From contig OZ014411.1 of assembly GCA_963965975.1 (NCBI GenBank), positions 12,912,501 to 12,976,500 on the forward strand: DNA of 64,000 nt, written 5' to 3'. The notes under the pieces were generated by a model. The model searched no databases, was not told where the DNA came from, and saw only the letters and a program-made list of their open reading frames with translations. The position numbers and the translations under genes were made by a program. Every line of letters starts with the position of its first letter. The first letter of the stretch is position 1. Positions 35,938 through 47,889 of this stretch are shown in pieces. This DNA comes from Xestospongia bergquistia (taxonomy: Eukaryota > Porifera > Demospongiae > Haplosclerida > Petrosiidae).

Positions 35938-37534
35938 TTATAGCTTAACTGCAGTTTTCTTTGTCACTACAATTAAATCAACTACATGTCTTATAAAGTA
36001 GTTCGGATTTCCATAAGCTATGGCCGCCAGGTACTTGATACAACACTCTCTAACACTGGTAGGAAGATGCTCTAACTTAGTTTGAACTATGAAATTAAGC
36101 ACAAGTTGATGTTCATGGGCTAGAAATTCATCCTTAAAACATTGTGTTAAATCAAGCACACCTTCATTGATCTTAATAGTATACTGATATCCCAGTGAGT
36201 CAAGTACTTGTGTAATTGAAGGTGTGAAATTGACATTGCGACTATTTTGATGGAACCAAAAACGGTCAAATAGTTCATTGAGAGGATCTTTGTGAGCATT
36301 AATGATCAGCAATACACCTATATTAAATACTAAATATAAATTGGAGTCTTTGTTAATTTAAAACATAATGAAAAGTGAAGAAGCGTGAACATCCTGTACA
36401 ATTAATACAGGTGTACTTCCTGGAAGTTTCAGCCTTGCCTAATTACCATGACACTAAACTTTAATTTATATAAATGTATTATGTACTCCTTACATTAAAC
36501 ATGTATCATGTATACAGACACATTATATACTCACCCTCATCACTAGTTAATTTCAAGGCAGTGGACAGAGCACCTTCAAGCATAGGTATATAGTAAAGGG
36601 TGTGTACTATAATAACTAAATCATAAGTCTCCACTGGTATGAGTGTTTGAACATCTTGAGCCAATATACCTTTGACTACAACACGATCCATTCCACTTAA
36701 TGCCTCTCCGGCTAATTTGCAAGACATTGTATTTAAATCTATGCCTAGAGAAATAGTAAAATAATCCTAACATATCTTATTATAAGTGAACTACAATATA
36801 TATTAGTTGGAATTATTGGCAAGCTACACATTCTAGTAATATGAAAATGAATGTAATGATTGTTAGAGTGACTCTCCAAAATTTTTCATTATACAATCTC
36901 ATGGGAAAACAAAATATAATGTTAATAGTTACACTATTAATCATATAACAGAGTCACATATAGAGTAGTTATGACAATATCTGTATGTGTTAGCTGTACA
37001 TTACTCATACCTAAGTAATGAATTGTAAGATTTGGTAGCTTGCTCAGCAGTTTCGTTAACACTACTTTATCAAATCGTCCATCACCACATCCAACACTAC
37101 ACAGACTTAAAGTAGTTGCAGACTTCACCATCAACATCTCAAATGCCTTCTCCACTATGCTGTCTGTGTTCACCTGAAATTGTGTTGTCACCTACAAAAG
37201 CATAAACATAAAGCAACTAAATAATACTTCTATTAAATGTCCTTATAGTCTTGTTATAGGACTTAAGTAACAGAAGCTATAACAATAACCATCTGTCTGA
37301 TGAAGTCCCAACTTTGTTAAGAACAAATCTTTTACACATAATGTGGGCGGCACTCGTATAGTGTATGAAATTGCTAACGTGTAGTGGGTGCATTGCTACA
37401 CTAACTTGATGGAACTCTTTATGTTGTAGCGTATAGTTTGGATCATTTAGGCCATCACTGTAACCAGACGAGACCTTGTATTGCTGTAGTATATCGTCCA
37501 GCTGATGCAACAGAGTTTCTTTAGTCTCTTCCAT
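35938..37534 (-). CDS. HNMT-like SAM-dependent small-molecule methyltransferase
   Basis: Four exons, 37534-37406, 37191-37011, 36744-36535 and 36317-35938, join with consistent phases (0, 1, 1) to give 299 residues; human histamine N-methyltransferase has 292. The SAM-binding motif I is LSLCSVGCGDGRFD in exon 2. Exon 3 holds the post-motif strand YDLVIIVHTLYYIPMLEGAL, matching the family's D-F/L-I-x-M/V-x-x-LYY pattern. Exon 4 holds LLIINAHKDPLNELFDRFW, the counterpart of the HNMT segment after motif III, followed by the C-terminal substrate-binding lobe. The protein is probably cytosolic. The substrate is not deducible: HNMT relatives outside vertebrates have varied or unknown substrates. 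The exon-1 donor (GTTAGT at 37405) was chosen because it alone gives the right phase with a good consensus. I see no defect. Confidence 0.85.
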
Positions 37535-38755
37535 GGAGTATATGTAGTGTATTACAAAGCAAGCTCCACCCGAAGAATTTCCAAACGCCCACGCATTGTC
37601 ATTACGACAATTATAAGCGATAATCGATTTTTAGTGAGGCGAGTCTGAGGTCACTGGTAGTAGACTACGTGACAAGAGGTATAACATTTGTGTAGCAACT
37701 GGTGTACTAATTTTAAAACCTTTATCTGAAGGAGCTCCTTGTAATATATACTACCAAAAAGACTTCTTTGTCACGGTGATTGTGACCTAACAAAATATCA
37801 ATTACTTCAAATAAATATTTATTATAAAGTAACACTTAATTAAGTAAAAATTCCAAAAATACCACACACTCGTTTCAGAAGAAACAAGAGCATTGTAAGA
37901 TGTACTATAGGTACTAAACAAGATAGTTCTTGTAAAAAGGCAAGGGTTCTTTTTTCAAAGAGTATATTGTGTAATTATCTAATAACATAATTATGGTTCA
38001 ATACTGCCAACTGAACTGGATATTGGAAAACCAACCCCCTAATTAACTAGATTTTAATGAGATTTTACTTAAGGTGTACATGAAGCAAATAAAAATAAGG
38101 CTGGAATCTAAGACTTTAACCAGTTACAGTATATCTTGTTTAATATTTATACCATGCATTTCATAGTGGATAACTTCATGAAGCTAGATGAGTTAATGTT
38201 CTTTGTTCCAGGAGCATTTCAACCATTTTCTACAAGTTAAGAGACAAACTCTGTTACGTGTCAGTCATGCCATCAGTGTTAAGACTAAATGTGATTAATT
38301 ATAATTAATTTAGCAATTAGTAGACGTTTAACTCTGCTTTGAGACAGGTTCAACTTTCAGTTGAAAATTTAACAGTAACATTGTCTAGTCTTTTTTAAGA
38401 TTAATAGTTCTTATGTGACCCCACACTCTAAATCTGATAATACTAGTCTGATAATTATACTAGACTTGACTACTAATGATTTCATGTCAATTGTTATATC
38501 ACTGTCTTTGTTACATACACAAGATGACTAGCTGGTCTTTGATTTCTTTGTCAAACTAGTACATCTGATAGATTTTTGACTAGGGAATAAACAAATCAAT
38601 TGACGTTTGTCCTAAGTCCTCCTCAGCTATTTGAGTCTACAAGTCAGTAGAAATTTCTATCTGATCTTCATATGTATGTAATGTACATTGAAGATGTACA
38701 CATGTAATTGATAATAACATGTATATTTCAAATATTAAGTCAGTTATATTTTATC
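37535..38755. other. Intergenic, no supported gene
   Basis: AT-rich sequence upstream of the methyltransferase start. It presumably includes that gene's promoter near 37535-37700, but I can point to no specific element. No coding signal is supported. Confidence 0.45.
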
Positions 38756-39229
38756 TCTAGTTGTCATGGAAAATACATGCACAAGTACAGTTGAGAGGAT
38801 TATCTGTTTATTGGAGTGTTTGAGTAAGTTTCATCTGTATCTTTAGCTACATCATTGCTTGAATGATTTTTGATAGCAAAGACAAATAAAAATCTAAACT
38901 TAATTTAGACCTTCATATATAGGATGGTACTCAGTGAAATAGTGTGTTCACTTTATATATTGTATTTCTTAATGTCGGACATAAGTGACAGGACAGTTAC
39001 CAGTTACTCATGTCCATCCACAGCAGATCACTTATTTGGCTTTTACTATGCATGCAATAAAGAGTCCACCACTATTCCAGTACAAGCATGGATGGCTATT
39101 CTACTCCAGCCTGTTGAATATAACGAGAACACTAATCTCTATTATGACAGATATAGTCCAAAATGTAGCTTTACAGTAAAATATTACCTCAGTATCATGT
39201 ATTGTTTAGTAATCAAAGCAACTATATAA
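38756..39229 (+). pseudogene. Unidentified gene fragment, duplicated near 46.1 kb
   Basis: A short open piece at about 38766-38826 (MENTCTSTVERIICLLECL) ends at a GTAAGT donor. A second, at 38924-39229, contains HLFGFYYACNKESTTIPVQA. About 140 bp of the latter (39030-39170) recurs with many substitutions at about 46020-46160, where stops interrupt it. No family is recognised. The duplication suggests remnants of a local gene family or of a mobile element. Confidence 0.4.
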
Positions 39230-39779
39230 ATTATAATAGTGTAATTGTATGTTTGATTCAATGAAAGTTAATATGTTGGTATATAATATGAATATTTGTA
39301 ACTTAAAAAGTGTAAATGATGTTTACAAAACAAATCAAGTTCCGGTTCCATCAAATTATTTAAATTATTTTAAATATTCTATTATGTGATTCTGATATTT
39401 GTTTTAGTATACCTTCAGTAGATGTGCTATCAGTTGTAACAGGCCTTTTGAAAATGTATGGTTGGTAATGAACTATTTTTGCATCCTGATCTCATCTATA
39501 AAAACAGTTTCTGCAGTCTATACAAGCTTCAGGCTTGGATTCTCCATGGCCATTGACAATGTCCTCTCTTGTTAGCATTATCTATAAAGAAAATATACTG
39601 AAATATACTAAAGTATACTAATATTATACAAGACAAAAGCAGCAAAAATAAGGACGGCTATCAGATCAAAAATGACTTTAAAGTAGATGAATCCCACCTA
39701 CTAATTAATTACTATGGATACTTTTCCTAATTAATCTTCACCAACAAAGTTGATCCTCGTGGTTTAATCATCTTCAAAT

Positions 39780-39932
39780 ATGGATTTCTCTGACTCTACC
39801 TTAAATACAGGGCTTCCTCTAATTTTCTCTGCTCTACATCCCCCAGATCTTGTTGATGATGTAACAGTGACCACAGCAATTAGAACCATTATCAATGGAT
39901 ATGACAAAAAAGAGAAGAAAGAAGAAAACTAA
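39780..39932 (+). CDS. Hypothetical 50-aa open frame
   Basis: An ATG-to-stop frame of 50 residues, beginning MDFSDSTLNTGLPLIFSALH and ending in a Lys/Glu-rich tail (GYDKKEKKEEN). The composition is protein-like (few biased residues, amphipathic), but there is no recognised domain. It may be an exon of a decayed gene, since the next 2 kb has other open pieces on the same strand. Confidence 0.2.
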   Translation: MDFSDSTLNTGLPLIFSALHPPDLVDDVTVTTAIRTIINGYDKKEKKEEN

Positions 39933-40850
39933 AAGAAGTGACTCAAGAAATGAAGACACTCAGAGTAACTATATTTGCATGCAATAAAAATGATTACACT
40001 ACTAGTGATCTGATACACCCACTCAAGTATAAAAGCAGCCATGGCTATTAATTGTACCATAGTATAGCCATATTTTGAACTTGTCCAGACCACATAAAAT
40101 GGCAAAGTATGGACTTCCTAACATTCACTGCATAATATTAATTATAAAGACATATTCAAGTATGTGTATCAATTACTGAGCAATAGTCAATTTTATCAAA
40201 AGTATATATAATTATATATATATAACTTTTTCTAAAGATTTAGATGTCACAACTGCTTCCCCAATAAACCAGATGGATAAATTTTACTTGAATCTATTAC
40301 AAGCTCACCTCAACCTGATCACATTCTCAATATCTCCTCTAGACGAATCATTAATTCCTTTGTTTACTAGTTTATTTCCCATACAAAGAGAATTAACACT
40401 CTTCAAAGTCATATGATGTTTAAGAAGTAAAAGAACATAATGGGATACCTGAGATGGAGAAAAGACCACAGGGAGAAAGATCAAGTGGGAGAACCAAGTA
40501 ACAATCCTGTAGGCAAGTATCTACCGAGAAGCTATTAGATCAGATATTAATTACTCAAGATGAGGTGACTTCTGAAGTAAGGATTAGGTCAACTCCTGAC
40601 ATAACATCCAATCAAACTCCTGTTATAACATCACAATCTTAATGTGAGCTTATTATAATACATTATTTTATATAATACACACTACACAGGATGACAGAGT
40701 ATTTTATTTATAAGGAAATTGTATGTCTTCACAAGAAAACTATAAATCTATACATATGTTGTGTGTATTTGAATGACTCTTACAGATAATTATTGGAATA
40801 TTTTTATGTGTTATTATGTATTGTTATAACTTCATATCCAATGTTATTAG

Positions 40851-42160
40851 TGAATGAAGAGGGCATTAGAGAAGGCCCTGTCATTATTGCTAATCAACAA
40901 GGAAACGTAGATGAGACAGAACAAGAGAAATTGACTAAAATTTATATCACTTACCAATAACAACCAGGTATGTATAATAAATGACACATAACTATTTAGT
41001 TTAATACTCATTTCCAATAACATACAAAGACTAAATTTATAACTAATAAGTCATTTAGTTCAGTATTATAATTTAAGGTACTGGAGGTTTTATTAGTTTA
41101 ACATAAAAAGAATTAAGGCGGAGATGAAGACACTGATAGTCCATTTAATGGAAGAGATGACAACTTCAAAGTTTGCCTTAGTAAGTTCTTTTATCACTAT
41201 GTGTTATTTACTGTATATTATGATAATGTATTTATTAGAACTACTACAATAATTGGACATGGAGTACTGACAGGTAGGTATTATCTATTAATACATCTAT
41301 GTAATGTCCAACATAGTTATTTGCAATATCTATTCATTCACTGTTAATTTCTATCCATCAATTCATCTATTGACTATAACTTTTCTATTTATCATTACTC
41401 TATCAGATTATTGACATACATTATTGTTGTTTGATCCTTTTATCTTAAGGTATTTCTCTCTGGGACACTGTAATAGCTTATTCAATTAGTCAACAAACCA
41501 ATGGACATGTGATATTATTAGAATCATCCTTTCCCATTAAGAATACATTGAGTCTACCTGTTATTATTATCAATTGTACTTGTCAGTGCGTTAGACAGGT
41601 AAATAATACATGTTAATAACACATGTTAACAGTACAAGTTATAAATAGTACTGGTTAGATATCCTGAATTGACAGTGTCCTTTATAATAGGCTATACTGT
41701 ACATGTAATGTGATTGTCACATGATGACACTAAATTTTTTCGTTACATCTTATATGCCAGAACTAGCAAAAACTATGTTGTAAAATGTTGTCACTTGTTC
41801 TCAGAGGTATGTAGCTCCAGCAAGAGGTGTCTTCTTTATATAATCATTTTATTTTTTGCACATTTATTACTTTCTCTATCAATATCTTCTATATGCCACT
41901 ATTTTGTTCTCTATAGCTTTAATACTGTTGGTTTGAGCTTTCTTGGAGACAATATCAGAACCATTTTCTTAGATGAGACAATTAGACCATTTACTAAGCA
42001 ACTTAATTTATGGTATGTTAATGTCTTATTATATCACATAACCAACATATACTATCACAATATAAGTAGAACAGAGTAACTTAGTTTTATCAATGAGTGT
42101 CCTTATAGCGAATGGTTTAGGAGTACTCTTGGCTGGATGTATGCTTAATTTAATGCAGAT
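40851..42160 (+). other. Scattered exon-like stretches of an unrecognised gene
   Basis: Plus-strand pieces with coding texture: about 40853-40960 (GIREGPVIIANQQGNVDETE), and 41451-41600, open after a TTAAG acceptor and ending at CAG/GTAAAT (GISLWDTVIAYSISQQTNGH and a Cys-rich end). A third is a hydrophobic stretch near 41840-41960 that could be membrane-spanning (RCLLYIIILFFAHLLLSLSI), followed by FLDETIRPFTKQLNLW. They cannot be joined into one frame with confidence. No family is recognised. Confidence 0.3.
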
Positions 42161-44013
42161 GGATTAGAAAGTAAATACATGTATATGTAATTTTATAATT
42201 GTGTGGTCTAGTTCATGTATGGACTGGACAGTAAAGGATATATACCCCAAAAAGATAAGATTCTAAAAGACCTTGTATCAAACACATGCTTTTCAATTGT
42301 GAGCCTCTGTAGTGGACAGTATTGGACATTATAGCATTGATTGGATCAGGACACTGAGGAGGGTTCAATATAGAGGATATTCTTAGTTCATAATATAATA
42401 TTATGAGAGTAAAATGTTTGAATTACGCAAATATTCAATTAGAGATTGTTTTGAATAAATAAGACGAGATTACTGGTATTAAAACTAGACTACCAAATAA
42501 ACTACTGTTGAAGAAAATGTTATAAGTTTCTCTTTTTTTAGAATATCTGTGAAATATCAACCATACCAGTTCTACAAATCAAGACAAACCAGTTATATCT
42601 CCTAGTTTAGCCTGAAATATCTAGACTTTTAATATAAATCACACTTACGAAAATGTTTTCACTTAGTCTACGTTTTACATATTACAGCATTATTTAAAAC
42701 AAATTTTGATTAGGATAAGGATATCCCATTTTTTATTAAATCTATATTTCAAATTGTTCATCAAGCATCTGGTTACAAAGGTAAGTCAGTGTATTATAAC
42801 TGTTCAATTGATTTTAGGTATGCATTTAATTGTAGTTTGTTGACATCTACTGTGACTTGTTGTTCATAATTTTAAAAGAACCATTTGTTTGCTAATAGCT
42901 ACATATTAGACACAGAGAAGTATCATGCAAATTGTATGCTCAATTGTGTATTTAAGGTTATACAATAATGATGGAACAAATTTAGTACTATAAATGTTTA
43001 TATCTGCAATTAAAAAAAGTGAAATAAAATTTGTGTGTATTAATAGTCCCTGAACTGCAATCTTAAATAGTTACAAACAAATTAAATGATAAATTATTTA
43101 ATGAATAAATATCTAAAAATAACTTGATTAAAACAGAAATTAAGCCACATTCATTAGGCGGGAAAATATCAGCAGCACACGTTCACAAGTAGCAAGTAAA
43201 CGCGTGACCACCATTATGGCGGGAAAATGCCAATCATTATCACGCGCCTAACAAGAAACACTCTTTAATAGATTTTTAAATATTTTTTGTAAAAATGAAA
43301 TTAATTAATATAATTCGGTAGAAACTAATTTTTTCTAAAAAAATAATTGATTAAATTTATTAAGTATACATAATACTATAGTTGCAAAAGTTATAGAAAC
43401 TTAGTAAGATTGTCCATTGTCCAAAGAAATTAATTTGAAAACTAAAGTTATGATTGACTTTGACAATTTTTTTAGTGAAAAATATTTTTAAAGAAAATGA
43501 AAAGATATCCAACAATAAAAATAACTAAGAAAAAACGAAAAAATGAAAACTAAAAGAATAAATGAAAACTAAAAGAATAAATTTAAAGAAAATGAATAGA
43601 TATCCAAACAATAAAAATAACTAAGAAAAAACAAAAACTAAAAATAAGACAGTCTTTGTTGTGAAAATAGTCCCCAAGAAATCCAGTGAAGGTCTCCAAT
43701 CCAGCAATTGTAGAAAAGAGAAGATAGAGAGTTTCCAAAAGTCCAGTTAGTCCACAAGTTGAGAACATAGAGGGAGAAAGAGACAATAACAACTGGATTA
43801 CTAAAGAAAGGATGAGTAGTGGATAGATGGATGGAGAGACAGCTCACCTTTTTCATCAGTGCTGCTCCTGCAGGGAAAGAAAGAGAGAGTAGTTATGAAC
43901 TGATGGTGACAATGAAAGGACAAGAGAATGAAGAGAGACAGAGGAAGTGAAAAGGGACCACCAATCTACACACACACACACACAACACACACGCACCCTA
44001 GAAGATCAGAGCT

Positions 44014-44083
44014 TCCCCCCGCCACCTGGCGGCCTAGGATATTTTTTAAAAAATTTTTTTAGGCCGCCAGGCGGCAGGGGGAA
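44014..44083. repeat. 25-bp-arm hairpin in element copy 2
   Basis: The left arm starts cttccccccgccacctggcg and the right arm ends gccgccaggcggcaggggga; together they pair over 25 bp with two mismatches around an A/T loop. It is the counterpart of 14103-14166, in which the arms have changed at several positions yet still pair. Confidence 0.9.
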
Positions 44084-44232
44084 GATAATTAATAGAGTTT
44101 GTATGAGTGTGTGTATAGTGTATAGGCTGGATAGCCCAAAATAAAATTTTAAAAAAATTAAAAGAAGAGGAAAGAAGGCTTGAAGGAAGAAGACAGAAGA
44201 GACCACACAGGAGAGCGACTCATCTTTTACAT

Positions 44233-44442
44233 CCAGAGAACATCAGAGAACTGAGAACAGTCAAAAACATCAGAGAACAGTCATAAACATCAGAGAACAG
44301 TCAAAAACATCAGAGAACGTCACAGAACAGTCATAAACTTCATAGAACAGTCAAAAACATCAGAGAACGTCAGAGAACAGTCATAAACATCATAGAACAG
44401 TCAAAAACATCAGAGAACAGTCACAAACATCAGAGAACGTCG
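44233..44442. repeat. Minisatellite of about 20-bp units
   Basis: Repeats of the unit cagagaacagtcaaaaacat, with TCATAAAC and AACGT variants, about ten copies. The same satellite in inverted, more degraded form lies in copy 1 (13775-13945). Confidence 0.92.
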
Positions 44443-45559
44443 GACAACTTGTGGTAGCTGAGTCCTGTAGATACGAAAAGAGAAGTCAGTTAGCGAACTG
44501 ATTGATACAAATAAAAATAAAAATAAAAAAAGAACAGAAAAAATGAAATAAAAAAGAACAGAAAAGAAAACGAAAAAGATGATCATAACTGAATGAAATG
44601 ATGATCCAGCGAAGAGAAGCGATCCAACGAGAAGTGACGAGTCGTGAAGAGGATCGAAGAGACGAGTCGTAGCGACGAAGACCCACGGGGGTCTGTGTAC
44701 TAATATAAGCTTGCAAAATGGATTATTTTAATAGTTTAGAGACATCTCTGTCATACTTCATTTTGACAAACACAAGGCACAAGCTCGTGACAATTTGGCG
44801 GGAAACCTGACCACGCGTGACCAGTATTAATTGATTTTTAATTGAGCTGATTAACAATTAATTAAAAGCCTTCTAAATACATTAAAATATTACACTTTTT
44901 TTTATCTAATTTAGCTCCAAAATTGTTAAGAAGTATAACAACTTGATCTTTGTAATATAATGTCAAAAACAATATTGACTGAAACAAACAATTACAGTTA
45001 AAGCAAAATTATATAATTATAGTGACAGTTTTTGATCATCATTAATATCAGTCAACAACTGACAATACTATGTAGTCTTGTCAATCTATTGTATCAACCT
45101 GGTTAGCTTGTAATTCTGTGACCCAGCCCACTGATCAACTAGAAGAACAACGAATGTGAACTAACATCTTGTTCAAATGACAATCGAATTAAATATCTGT
45201 ATAATTTTATATGAATGTTACTGTCATAGAGACTCTAGCTCCAGTTCTGCTCCCATACCAGATACATTGGATCCATTTTCTCTTTTGTAACTGGCTTTTC
45301 AATGCTATATTCTAATGGACAATGAAAAGAAGAATAGCATTAGTTAAAATTAATATTATTAGTTATCATTTTTATTTTTAAATAATGTGTCTCCATATTT
45401 ACCTCACTTTAATTTTTAACATTACGATATAGCAGGTTTTATTGGCAGTGAATTTGAATTGGCATGTTGATGGTCAGCAATAAGAACGCCAAATAAGAAA
45501 CTGTCAATAATAATTATCATTCTAGACACAATCCTCTGTATAGCATGAACAGAAAAAAA

Positions 45560-45690
45560 TGGCATTACTGAAATATTTCTTCAAAGCCTCCAAGAGTTGC
45601 TACACCTGGTGAAAAGGAAAGTGCATCTTTATCATCTAAAGAAATAAAACAGACTAACAAGAGAGTTAAATTGTTCAATTGTATATTATA
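45560..45690 (+). pseudogene. Transposase N-terminal fragment
   Basis: The sequence reads MALLKYFFK, then after a one-base shift PPRVATPGEKESASLSSKEI. It resembles the N terminus [14 protein letters not shown] of the small element at 29683-30298. No other part of a transposase is evident. Confidence 0.4.
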
Positions 45691-46478
45691 ACTCTTCATT
45701 AAGTATGGGTGTTTAAAGGCTTGTATAGATAAAATGATCACACAACTAGCTATCTCTTGAGAATCCGTTAGTTACTATATCAGTTTGAGTTTGTTGTCAC
45801 ATTATTTCACATGGCAACATCACAGTACCTATCCCCAACAATAATACCACCCACTCTTCATTAACTAGGTGTTTTTAATGAAACCGTAAACTAAAATTGT
45901 GCCAATTTTTAAATTTTCTCATTTTTCATCAATGACCTCTGTAATAAAAAGAACTACTAACACAAGTAGAATGAATAGATTAATAAACATGACAAACATC
46001 TCTTCCTACCAAAAAAACAACCAGCTGTCATTTCTACTACACATGCAATAAGGAATCTACCACTAGTCTAGTACACACATGGCTATTCAATTCTAGTCTG
46101 TGGAATATAATGAGAACACTATAATCTCTATTATGTCAGATATAGTCTGAAATATAGCTACAAAATAACTATTAATATCCTAAAAGTTATGTTTTATTTT
46201 GATATGTAAATAGATATACTTTTGATAATGGGACTTACTTTACTTTAATTTTATATATTAAAGGTAATATTACAATACAAGGGACTAAACTAAGTAATTA
46301 GACAACAGCAGTTATAACTTACTTTCATTTCATGTAGATATCAGTCATCTTGACAAGAAGAAATTGTCATTGAGAAGAAATACTAGTAGATCAATCTGTA
46401 TTTGAGAGGTGGGGATGATAAAGATAATTAAAAGGTGGAGCTTATTATTTTTAGTGGGCGTGGTGAAACACGTGGAAA

Positions 46479-47407
46479 ATGACTGCTGGTCCAGTGAAGA
46501 AAGCAGATGACTATGAACAAGTATGCTTATTAGTATAGTTCTTTGTTATGTGTTATTGTGTGTTGTTAATAGATATTACAAGAACCATATGATTATGTAT
46601 GTCAAATCAAAGGCAAGGAAGTTAGAATGAAATTGATTGAGGTAATTGATTTAGATTAACACAGCTATATAACTTAGGTAGTACCTATTGTTCTGCTAAG
46701 AAGCCATACTTTATGGGAGTTAGTATTAGTTTGTCTATCATGTGCTCTTCTACTCCCAATAGTGCAGGTTTACCTACATGTACTGTAAATGTATTTAAAT
46801 GAAATGTTTTAGAAATTATATGAAATAATATTAGGAGGAAGTGTATTTCAGTATATAAAGTAGGTAGGGAATTGAAAAAATAAGATACTGTGAAAAAATG
46901 TCATTACACAAAATAGTAAATAAATGAATAAAAGGAGTTAAGGTAGTAATAATTAGTATGTTATTTAACTGATCTGTTTAAATGTAAATGTCAACATTTT
47001 TTGACATGTTTTTATACTAGTAAATTAGTAGTGTGTAATAGATGTACAAATATTGTACATGAATAATTCTATTATTTAACTTATCTTGATTATAAATACC
47101 TCTCTCTCACTCTTAGGCATTTAATAGCTGGTTAGAAATCCCAGATAAGAAGAAGAAAGAAATTCAAAAATTGTTCAAATGTTACATAATGCAAGTCTTG
47201 TATTGAGTACAGTTCATATTACTATAACTTAGAGTGTTTCTCACATATTGTACACTTCAATAAAATAAGTCCCAGTGAAAATATGCACTAAATTATTTCT
47301 AATTTATTAGTTCTAATATTAGTATTACTAATTTATTTATTTATGTATTTCTTTCTCTAGTAGTGATGATATAGAGGATAATTCATTGTTAAGAAGAGGT
47401 ATTCCAG
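46479..47407 (+). pseudogene. Geranylgeranyl diphosphate synthase, 5' part, frameshifted
   Basis: Exons 46479-46520, 46573-46641, about 47117-47212 and 47361-47407 follow the order of animal GGPS1. They read ...DYEQ, ILQEPYDYVCQIKGKEVRMK, AFNSWLEIPDKKKKEIQK, then (after a one-base loss near 47172) VQMLHNASLV, and finally DDIEDNSLLRRGIP. The last piece holds the DDxxD magnesium-diphosphate motif. The frameshift abolishes the protein, and the junction into the DDxxD exon also does not phase. Nothing of the downstream two thirds, including the second Asp-rich motif, follows; instead phosphatase pieces begin at 47.9 kb. It is therefore a truncated, inactive copy, presumably of a functional gene elsewhere. 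Confidence 0.75.
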
Positions 47408-47889
47408 GTAAACAAACCTTATTATATACCAAACGTAGTTCCATGAACTGATATTTGCCCAACTTTTACTTATTCACTCTATATTAAAGACACCCTTAAT
47501 ACTAATGTTACTTAATATAGAGTCTTACTAATATGTCAGTGCATTATTATATTACCAGAGATCCTACTATACTAATAACATTATGTACTTAATATTGTAG
47601 CAATGGAGATATATCTTAATATTAAGTACTAGTGGTTTATGGTTAGAGGCAGGTCCATCTAATTGATGTATTTGTGTACATTGTTCAGAGCCCCCATTGT
47701 CATGTACTACAAACAAAGATCTTTAATATGATGCTAGTGTAAATATTGACTTATTTTTAGAGGCTAGTCCATCCTCTTTTATTACATTTTTTGTTTTTGC
47801 TGGGCGGAGACACCACACCTACTCCTGCAATAGTCTCAACTACATTTGTCCTTGCAAAATACACCTTAATAGCTCAGATCACTTAATAA

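Larger units (their letters stand above)
43140..44830 (-). repeat. 1.6-kb interspersed element, copy 2 (inverted relative to copy 1)
   Basis: Reverse-complement relative of 13440-15090, sharing its order of landmarks. Both ends here carry the motif GGCGGGAA with CGCGTGACCA close by (43158-43245 and 44793-44822), suggesting these are the element's subterminal repeats. It holds a GC-rich hairpin at 44014-44083 and a minisatellite at 44233-44442. No transposase is seen. Confidence 0.8.

Noticed and set aside
43947-44144. Proline/glycine-rich open frames across the hairpin on both strands
   Set aside because: They are low-complexity products of the GC-rich inverted repeat and the CA-rich tract; the frame is not kept in the other copy.
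44233-44442. CRISPR-like array of short repeats
   Set aside because: Units are contiguous 20-bp satellites without unique spacers, and the genome is eukaryotic.
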